From assembly GCA_029934165.1 (NCBI GenBank), contig JAOZMU010000048.1, positions 1-12,130 of the forward strand: a stretch of DNA of 12,130 nt, given 5' to 3'. The notes under the pieces are model-generated. The model saw nothing but the letters and a program-made list of their open reading frames with translations, did no database searches and had not been told where the DNA came from. Origin of the DNA: Bacteroidales bacterium. GTDB taxonomy: Bacteria; Bacteroidota; Bacteroidia; Bacteroidales; JAOZMU01. Within the stretch, counting starts at the first letter, position 1; each line of letters starts with the position of its first letter. This document shows positions 6,718 through 12,130 of this stretch, in pieces. The translations under genes were made by a program, and so were the position numbers.

Positions 6718-6751
6718 GTTGTATCAAAAATTGTTAATTTTCAAGGTAAAC

Positions 6752-6783
6752 TTACGATTGATAAAAAACTTACATTATGTTTG
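6752..6783 (+). promoter_or_regulatory. Putative Bacteroidota promoter for the SpoIIE-propeller gene
   Basis: TATGTTTG (6776-6783) matches the -7 consensus TAnnTTTG exactly. A TTA at 6752-6754, one base off TTG, lies 21 bases upstream in the -33 position. The leader to the ATG at 6920 would be about 130 bases. It contains a small hairpin, GTGGTT/AACCAC, at 6856-6870. Confidence 0.45.
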
Positions 6784-6919
6784 TAGCTCAAGGTTTGTTC
6801 ATCAAAAATTTCCCAAAGATTTTTGGAAAGCCAACAATTAAAGAAAACTATTGGCGTGGTTTCTAACCACACCTATAACGATAGCCAGTTCTTAATTTTT
6901 ACTTAAATTAGTATAACAA

Positions 6920-9900
6920 ATGTCCATTCGCAGTATATTTATTTTCGTACTATTTCTATTTTTGGTTATTATTTCTTCGGCGCAACAATATCATATTCAG
7001 CGATATTCTATCGAAGAGGGATTGCCACGCTCTGGAGTTTACGACGTTTTTCAGGACAGCAAAGGGTTTGTTTGGATTGCCACAGAGGGCGGTGGTGTTG
7101 TGCGGTACGATGGTATTGACGCAGAGATTTATAACAGCGAAAACGGACTGGGAACGAACACAATACGCTGTATAACAGAAGATAGCGACAAAAATTTGTG
7201 GTTTGGCGCAGAGGACTATGGTTTAGTGCGTTTTGATGGTGTAAATTTCGAGCGTTTTGGTATAAGCAATGGGCTGACAAACAACACAGTACGAGATATT
7301 TGCGAAGACCAAGAGCGCAATTTGTGGGTGGCTACTTTGGGTGGTGGTGTCTGCCGAAAAAACCTTGACAAAGCCGAAGATTTTTTCTGCTATACCACAA
7401 AAGACGGGCTGCCACACGACAAAGTGCGGGCTGTTTTTTCGGATAGTCGAGGTTATGTTTGGATTGGGACTGACGGCGGAGTTTCGCGTTTTGATGGTAA
7501 CGAATTTTACAATTTTACGGTTGATAGTGGATTGACACACAACAAAGTACTGACAATTTACGAAGACAACAAAGGCAATATTTGGTTTGGTACACAAAAC
7601 GGAGCTTGCTTTTTTGACAGCAAAAAAATTATTCCGCTAAAAGGAAACGAACAATTTGTCCATAAGCGGATTAGGGCAATTTGTCAAGATGAGCGGGGTA
7701 ATTTTTGGTTCGGAACAAAAACAGGAGCTTCGCGTTGGAACGGCTCTGTTTTTCTTCATCTGACTGAGCATAATGGTTTAAGTAACAACAGGATAAGAGT
7801 TATTTCTGCCGACTCAAACGGTAATCTATGGTTTGGGACATATTTTGGCGGAGTTTGCAAATTCAACAACGATGCTTTCATCACCTATAAAAAAAACGAC
7901 GGATTGTCAAGCTCTCAAATTCAGGCAGTAAGGCAAAAAAAAGATGGAAATATGATGTTTGGTTCTCTCGAAGGGTTAAATATTTTAGAGTTAGCAAAGG
8001 ATAAAGTAAGCATAAAAAAAATTACGGTTTTAAACAAGCACAATGGACTTGTAAGTGACGAAATTACAGCCATTTACGAAGATACGAAAAACAGAATTTG
8101 GGTTGGAACAAATAGTGGCTTAAACATTATTGATGGCAAGCAGATTAAAACAATAACAAAAATAAATGGACTAAATTCAAATTATGTTACGTCTTTTTAC
8201 GAGGACGATAGCGGACAAATGTGGATAGGAACAGTACTTGGTATTAATATAATTGAAATTGAAGGTAATAGGCTTAGTATTAATAAATTAGATAGCAATT
8301 CTGACGTTTCTAAAGGACGTATTACTGCTATTTGTTCCGATAAAAATAACAATGTTTGGATTGGCACAACGTGCAGTGGCATAATTGTTTTAGATGAAAA
8401 TAGAGAGGTTGCTGGACGATTTCATATTTTCAGTAAAATTAATTCTATTATCAACGACAAGCACAAAAATATTTGGATTGCAACGAAGACAAAAGGCGTT
8501 TTTATGTTTGACAGAAGTGCTGAAAATGCCGATTTTAAACCAGATGCTAATTACACAAAAAAACGTGGTCTAACGTCTAATGACGTGCATTTGATGCAAT
8601 TTGATAATAGTTTTAATTTATGGTTAGGAGGAAGCAATGGTATCGACGAATTGGCTTTCGACAATTCCGGCGAGCGATTGTTGAAAGTTAGACATTTTGG
8701 AATACAGGAAGGTTTTGGCGGCATTGAGACAAATCCAAACGCTGTTTTCAAAGATTACTTTGGTCGGTTGTGGTTTGGAACGCTGAAAGGTGTTATATGT
8801 TATGATTCTGATAATGAGTTCAGTAGCCACCGCGAGCCAAACACTCACATTGTTGATGTACGCCTATTTTTCGACAATATTAATTGGAAAGAAACAGATT
8901 ACACCGACAGTATTTCACGTTGGTTTAATACGCCTTATGACTTGGTTTTGCCACACGATAAAAACCACCTGACTTTTGATTTTATAGGTTTAAGTTATAA
9001 GTTACCCGAAAAAATAAAATATCGGTGGCATCTTGCCGGCATCGACAAAGAATGGTCGCCACCAAGTAAAAATCAGGCAATTACATATTCTAGTCTTCCG
9101 TCTGGCAGTTATACTTTTAGCGTAAAAGCCTGCAATGCCGATGGTGTTTGGAACGATATTCCAACAAATATGCACTTTAAGATTAAAACTCCATATTGGA
9201 AAACTATTCCTTTTTATATTTTTTGCGGTTTTGTTGGCACATTATTTATCGTTCTTATTGGACGGCTGCGTGAAGCAAAACTGAGACGCTCGAAACGCAT
9301 TCTGGAACAGGAAGTTGCAAGGCGAACAAAAGAATTACAAGAGGAAAAAGAGATAGTTCAGATGAAGAGCGAAGAAATTCTCCAACAGACGGAAGAGATT
9401 GCAGCTCAACGCGATGAGTTGTTTTATATTAATACCGAATTGGAAACAAAAAACCAAGATATTGTCGATAGTTTACGCTACGCCAACCGAATCCAGAAAG
9501 CCATTATGCGTTCGCAAAATCAGGTTGAAAAGCATTTTCCTAAATCCTTTATTTTTTATCGCCCAAAAGATATTGTGAGCGGAGATTTTTATTGGTTTGC
9601 AAAAAGTAAAGATAAACTTTATATTGCCGCCGTCGATTGCACTGGACACGGCGTTCCAGGCGCATTGATGAGTATCCTCGGACACGGAACACTCGACCAA
9701 ATTTTGAGCGAAAAACCAAATGCTTCGCCAGCACAAATACTAAAAAAACTGCACTCAGATATTGTGAAAGCAATGCAAAAAGGCGAAGACGAAGCATTTG
9801 CTCGCGAAGGTATGGATATTGCCCTGTGTAAAGTTTGTTTTAAAACCAGAACGTTAGAATATTCGGGAGCGTTTCGCCCACTAATTTTAGTTCAGCCGAC

Positions 9901-10222
9901 TGCTAACGAACACGAATTAGTTGAAATTAAAGGAGATAGAACAGGGATTGGTGGTGTGGAAAAAAACCGTAGCTTTGAAAACCATGTTTTGAAATTTCAG
10001 CAAGGTTGGCGTTTTTATATTTATTCTGACGGATACGCAGACCAATTTGGGGGACAAAATGACAAAAAATTCCTAACCAAAAGATTCAAATCTGTTCTTC
10101 TTTCGTTGGCAAACACGCCTATGTTTGAGCAAAAAAATATTCTTGCAAATATTTTCGATGAATGGAAGGGCTATAATAACCAACAAATTGATGATGTTTT
10201 GGTTCTTGGTGTCGAATTTTAG
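6920..10222 (+). CDS. Sensor protein: two-component-type propeller + Y_Y_Y + TM + SpoIIE phosphatase
   Basis: This 1100-residue membrane protein starts with a signal peptide (about residues 1-21, ending SSAQ). About 14 reg_prop propeller repeats follow (the G-L-x-x-x-x-V/I ... W-I/F-G-T ... G pattern, roughly residues 33-650), enough for two seven-bladed propellers. A Y_Y_Y immunoglobulin-like domain lies at about 672-756 (YRWHLAGIDKEWS). One membrane span follows at about 763-784, then a Glu/Gln-rich coiled coil (about 790-850). The C-terminal part (about 858-1100) is a SpoIIE/PP2C serine phosphatase. Its metal-binding aspartates are visible at D889 (SGDFYW), D906 (DCTGHG), D1037 (SDGYAD) and D1091/D1092. 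It probably senses a ligand in the periplasm and dephosphorylates a cytoplasmic partner, perhaps an anti-sigma antagonist. No such partner or response regulator is nearby. Confidence 0.92.
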   Translation: MSIRSIFIFVLFLFLVIISSAQQYHIQRYSIEEGLPRSGVYDVFQDSKGFVWIATEGGGVVRYDGIDAEIYNSENGLGTNTIRCITEDSDKNLWFGAEDYGLVRFDGVNFERFGISNGLTNNTVRDICEDQERNLWVATLGGGVCRKNLDKAEDFFCYTTKDGLPHDKVRAVFSDSRGYVWIGTDGGVSRFDGNEFYNFTVDSGLTHNKVLTIYEDNKGNIWFGTQNGACFFDSKKIIPLKGNEQFVHKRIRAICQDERGNFWFGTKTGASRWNGSVFLHLTEHNGLSNNRIRVISADSNGNLWFGTYFGGVCKFNNDAFITYKKNDGLSSSQIQAVRQKKDGNMMFGSLEGLNILELAKDKVSIKKITVLNKHNGLVSDEITAIYEDTKNRIWVGTNSGLNIIDGKQIKTITKINGLNSNYVTSFYEDDSGQMWIGTVLGINIIEIEGNRLSINKLDSNSDVSKGRITAICSDKNNNVWIGTTCSGIIVLDENREVAGRFHIFSKINSIINDKHKNIWIATKTKGVFMFDRSAENADFKPDANYTKKRGLTSNDVHLMQFDNSFNLWLGGSNGIDELAFDNSGERLLKVRHFGIQEGFGGIETNPNAVFKDYFGRLWFGTLKGVICYDSDNEFSSHREPNTHIVDVRLFFDNINWKETDYTDSISRWFNTPYDLVLPHDKNHLTFDFIGLSYKLPEKIKYRWHLAGIDKEWSPPSKNQAITYSSLPSGSYTFSVKACNADGVWNDIPTNMHFKIKTPYWKTIPFYIFCGFVGTLFIVLIGRLREAKLRRSKRILEQEVARRTKELQEEKEIVQMKSEEILQQTEEIAAQRDELFYINTELETKNQDIVDSLRYANRIQKAIMRSQNQVEKHFPKSFIFYRPKDIVSGDFYWFAKSKDKLYIAAVDCTGHGVPGALMSILGHGTLDQILSEKPNASPAQILKKLHSDIVKAMQKGEDEAFAREGMDIALCKVCFKTRTLEYSGAFRPLILVQPTANEHELVEIKGDRTGIGGVEKNRSFENHVLKFQQGWRFYIYSDGYADQFGGQNDKKFLTKRFKSVLLSLANTPMFEQKNILANIFDEWKGYNNQQIDDVLVLGVEF

Positions 10223-10257
10223 TATCTTTAAGTAATAAGTTCATAAAACATAATGGA

Positions 10258-10309
10258 TACTTTTGTAAGCGTTATTAGTTTGATTTTCATGTTAATACAT
10301 TTACAAAAG
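10258..10309 (+). promoter_or_regulatory. Possible promoter and inverted repeat upstream of the hydrolase
   Basis: TACTTTTG (10258-10265) matches the -7 consensus TAnnTTTG, but no TTG is seen at the right distance upstream. It overlaps the left arm of a perfect 9-bp inverted repeat, CTTTTGTAA (10260-10268) with TTACAAAAG (10301-10309), separated by 32 bases. A regulator binding these arms could control transcription, but this is speculative. Confidence 0.25.
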
Positions 10310-10397
10310 ACAATATTGTGAGGTTACAAATAACAATAATAGCCCGATATTAACCCGCAAAATATCTTATTTGGTATTTTGCATAAAATTTTTTAAA

Positions 10398-11165
10398 ATG
10401 AAACATATTTATTTAATTTTATTCATCATATTTTATGGTGGAATTTCGGTAGCTCAAAATTCAGAATTATTAAAAAAATTCGAGTCAAAAATTTATATTT
10501 CTCCGATGGGAGAGCGTTTACTTTTTCGGATATTGAGCCCAAACGATGACTTGACAAATAAAAAATATCCGCTCGTAATTTTTCTACATGGAGCCGGCGA
10601 GCGTGGTGGCGACAATAAAGCGCAATTGACCCACGGAGCAAAACTTTTTGCAGATTCGATTGCCAAATATCCTTGCTATGTTGTTGCGCCACAGTGTCCT
10701 ACAGGATTGCGATGGACAGAAGTAGATTGGACGATGGACTCCCACAAACAACCCAAAGAGCCATCGGTGTCGTTGCGATTGACGATGGAAGTAATTGAGT
10801 TTGTGAAAAAAGAATACAATATTGATGAAAGTCGAATATATATTACTGGACTTTCGATGGGAGGTTTTGGGACGTGGGACGCAATTTGCAGATACCCAAA
10901 AACTTTTGCTGCCGCTATCCCTGTTTGTGGAGGTGCCGATGTAACGCTTGCAAGCCTGATAAAACAAACCCCAATTTGGGCTTTCCATGGTGCAACAGAC
11001 AGAGTAGTAAAGGTTTCGCGGTCACGTAATATGGTTGCAGCTATCCGAAAAGAAAACGGCAAACCAAAATATACAGAATATCCAAATACAGGACATTTGT
11101 GCTGGAACAAAGCATATAGCGAAAAAAATCTGCTACAATGGTTGTTCTCTAAATCACTAAAATAA
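10398..11165 (+). CDS. Exported alpha/beta hydrolase (predicted esterase/peptidase)
   Basis: The product is 255 residues when started at the ATG at 10398. A TTG at 10371 would add nine residues before a clear signal peptide (MKHIYLILFIIFYGGISVAQ), so the ATG is preferred. The alpha/beta-hydrolase core shows an HGAGERGGDN oxyanion loop, the nucleophile elbow GLSMGG with Ser153, the acid Asp201 (GATDRVV) and the base His233 (TGHLCW), a complete catalytic triad in the usual order. Family knowledge (LpqC/PHB-depolymerase-like, COG4099 predicted peptidases) points to hydrolysis of an ester or acyl bond in the periplasm or outside the cell. The substrate is unknown. The gap of 175 bases from the gene before suggests its own transcription. 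Confidence 0.88.
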   Translation: MKHIYLILFIIFYGGISVAQNSELLKKFESKIYISPMGERLLFRILSPNDDLTNKKYPLVIFLHGAGERGGDNKAQLTHGAKLFADSIAKYPCYVVAPQCPTGLRWTEVDWTMDSHKQPKEPSVSLRLTMEVIEFVKKEYNIDESRIYITGLSMGGFGTWDAICRYPKTFAAAIPVCGGADVTLASLIKQTPIWAFHGATDRVVKVSRSRNMVAAIRKENGKPKYTEYPNTGHLCWNKAYSEKNLLQWLFSKSLK

Positions 11166-11405
11166 CCATTGAGTTTTTAAGATAAATGATTGAATGTCAG
11201 CACGTTTGATAGCACTAAATAACTAATGCTGTTCTAAAAATTATTTCTACTTTTTGTATCTAACTACTTGATAATCTACCTGTTTTAAAATAATAAATTT
11301 TGTGTCGAATAGATAGCATCACTTGTTTATGGCTATCTTATTATTAGTGCAAATCAAAACAAAAATAAGCATTTTATTTGCGTTTTTAAAAAGTAAAAAC
11401 ATAAT
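11166..11405. other. Intergenic region before the AbiE-type locus
   Basis: There is no coding region. AATAGATAGC (11308-11317) can pair with GCTATC plus TTATT (11332-11342) with one bulge, making a hairpin upstream of the antitoxin. Further on, GCAAAT and ATTTGC form a looser dyad shortly before the start codon, followed by five T. Either could be an operator, as antitoxins of this class commonly repress their own promoters, or a terminator for the hydrolase gene. No clear TAnnTTTG box was found. Confidence 0.3.
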
Positions 11406-11784
11406 ATGAAACCAACTTTAAACAAAGCCCTTTTCTGGGATACAGATTATCAAGATATTGATTACGAAAAACACGCTCGTTTTGTAATTGAGAGAGTTGT
11501 AACTCGTGGAAATTTAAAAGACTGGAAAGAGCTTAGTAATGGAAAATTAATAATTTTGCTTACGCCTGATTTAGTTTTAGTTAGGAATTTTAATGGCTTA
11601 CTTTATTAAATTCATTTTACTTAAACAATATTATGGATTAAATAAAATTAAAAATGAAGTTATAAATATCAGGTATTTAGATGAAATAACATTAAATTTT
11701 TGTCATACATTTTTTAACATTCAAAAAAACAAATTCAGATGCTACAATACAGAACCGTCTATCCGAAAACTTTGGAATTATTAA
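11406..11784 (+). pseudogene. AbiE-type antitoxin (DUF6922-like), interrupted by an 88-bp insertion
   Basis: The first part (11406-11535, MKPTLNKALFWDTDYQDIDY and on to KDWKEL) and the second part (11624-11784, KQYYGLNKIKNEV... to RKLWNY) belong to one small protein found upstream of AbiEii toxins in Bacteroidota. Removing 11536-11623 joins them in frame (codon A+AA) into 96 residues with no other change. As it stands, translation from 11406 runs into the insert and stops at 11609 after 67 residues. A second frame, open from an ATG inside the insert (11593), carries the rest. The 3' end overlaps the toxin gene by 46 bases. The antitoxin is probably inactive, unless the 3' fragment retains function. 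Confidence 0.85.
11532..11623. mobile_element. MITE-like element, copy B, inserted in the antitoxin gene
   Basis: CTTA occurs at both edges (11532-11535 and 11620-11623), as expected of a 4-bp target-site duplication around an 84-bp insert. The segment is nearly identical to the reverse complement of 6565-6670. The net addition of 88 bp breaks the antitoxin frame. It carries no gene. One copy of the 7-base unit is present, against three in copy A. Confidence 0.85.
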
Positions 11785-12125
11785 GAAAATTAATGTTGTT
11801 GCCCGAGTTAAAAGATTTTTTTCTTGTAGGTGGAACTTCATTAGCGTTACAATTAGGACACCGGATTTCAATTGATATTGATTTATTTACACAAAATGAT
11901 TTTGACACGAAAAAACTGTTTTCAAAGCTAAATAAACATTTTGAAATTTCAGACTTAACCGAAGATACTAATACTTTGAATTTCAATATTTTATTTCCTG
12001 AAAAATCTGACAATATTATAAAAATTGACTTAATAAACAATATGTATGACATTTTTAAATTGCGTTTTGTAAACGCCTGTAAATCAACACCTTGCAAAAT
12101 CCGCAAAAATTATTTAAACTGCTGA
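11739..12125 (+). CDS. AbiEii/AbiGii-type nucleotidyltransferase toxin, C-terminally truncated
   Basis: The 128-residue frame begins like the AbiEii toxin family (MLQYRTVYPKTLELLRKL) and has the nucleotidyltransferase signature: GGTS at 31-34, then GHRISIDIDLF with S44, D46 and D48. In type IV toxin-antitoxin systems this enzyme arrests growth, by adding nucleotides to tRNA in characterised relatives, and it can abort phage infection. Family members usually exceed 200 residues. Here the similarity ends near K107, and 21 unrelated residues (LRFVNACKS...) run to a stop at 12123-12125. The bases after the break are palindromic, which suggests another insertion or rearrangement; the rest of the gene could lie beyond the window. 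It overlaps the antitoxin gene by 46 bases. It is probably inactive, which would explain how the antitoxin could be lost. Confidence 0.75.
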   Translation: MLQYRTVYPKTLELLRKLMLLPELKDFFLVGGTSLALQLGHRISIDIDLFTQNDFDTKKLFSKLNKHFEISDLTEDTNTLNFNILFPEKSDNIIKIDLINNMYDIFKLRFVNACKSTPCKIRKNYLNC

Positions 12126-12130
12126 TTATT

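Larger units (their letters stand above)
5846..6919. other. Long gene-poor, repeat-rich intergenic region
   Basis: These 1,074 bases hold no convincing complete gene. In order they contain an imperfect inverted repeat (5863-5975), a rho-independent terminator (6020-6054), a GC-richer palindrome (6160-6256 within about 6128-6297), copy 2 of the 48 bp repeat (6429-6476), a possible gene remnant (6471-6590), a MITE-like element (6565-6670), an AT-rich hairpin (6674-6717), a putative promoter (6776-6783) and a leader hairpin (6856-6870). Open frames of about 75 codons around 6137-6401 run through the palindrome and resemble no protein. Confidence 0.7.

Noticed and set aside
7008..7597. Minus-strand open frames of 90 and 124 codons inside the propeller gene
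   Set aside because: They are antisense shadows of the repetitive propeller coding sequence, which is continuous and full-length on the plus strand.
7020..8800. Regularly spaced similar segments suggestive of an array
   Set aside because: They are the reg_prop protein repeats in coding DNA. The units are degenerate at DNA level and lack CRISPR-type identical repeats and spacers.
10371..10397. Upstream TTG start for the hydrolase
   Set aside because: The added residues (MVFCIKFFK) would precede a typical signal peptide that begins cleanly at the ATG at 10398.
11593..11784. A separate 63-residue gene
   Set aside because: Its first codons lie in the inserted element and the rest is the displaced C-terminal part of the antitoxin, so it is described as part of the broken gene.
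12060..12080. A third copy of the MITE-like element at TTTTGTAAACGCCTG
   Set aside because: These 15 bases match TTTTGTTTACGCCTG of copy A (reverse complement) at 13 positions, but the flanks do not continue the match, so chance is the simpler explanation.

Overview
The window looks like chromosomal DNA from a member of the Bacteroidota, probably an environmental Bacteroidales-type lineage. Four things support this. The DNA is AT-rich. One secreted protein ends in a type IX secretion (T9SS) sorting domain. Another protein joins two-component-type propeller repeats and a Y_Y_Y domain to a SpoIIE phosphatase. The tRNA promoter fits the Bacteroidota -33/-7 pattern (TTG, 21 bases, TAnnTTTG). All protein genes found are on the + strand; only the tRNA is on the minus strand.

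Layout. 1-243: one copy of a 47-48 bp dispersed repeat, then a minus-strand tRNA-Arg(TCG) with its terminator and promoter. 571-2124: a secreted Asp-box (sialidase-like) beta-propeller protein with a T9SS tail. 2125-2341: a short structured stretch with remains of an open frame and a strong terminator. 2342-4980: a two-gene Septu-like anti-phage module, an ABC-type ATPase (PtuA-like, with an extra helical N-terminal region of about 185 residues) overlapping by 4 bases an HNH nuclease (PtuB-like). 4997-5845: the N-terminal subunit of a split transketolase, 16 bases behind the nuclease. 5846-6919: over 1 kb with no convincing gene, holding a long-range inverted repeat, a terminator, a GC-richer 97-base palindrome, the second copy of the 48 bp repeat, a possible gene remnant, a small MITE-like element and a putative promoter. 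6920-10222: an 1100-residue propeller/Y_Y_Y/SpoIIE signalling protein. 10398-11165: an exported alpha/beta hydrolase. 11406-12125: a broken AbiE-type toxin-antitoxin locus.

The strongest new observation is at the right end. The antitoxin gene (DUF6922-like) is interrupted by exactly 88 bp. Removing that segment restores a continuous 96-residue reading frame. The inserted segment is nearly identical, in reverse complement, to a segment at 6565-6670 of this window. Both copies are bounded by TAAG/CTTA, and they differ by one base plus two copies of a 7-bp tandem unit. This looks like a recently active, non-coding miniature element that has inactivated an antitoxin. The partner toxin also departs from its family after about residue 107.

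The gene set mixes housekeeping (tRNA, transketolase), cell-surface and signalling functions, and two defence-type modules, one apparently intact and one damaged. The non-coding DNA between them is unusually rich in repeats.
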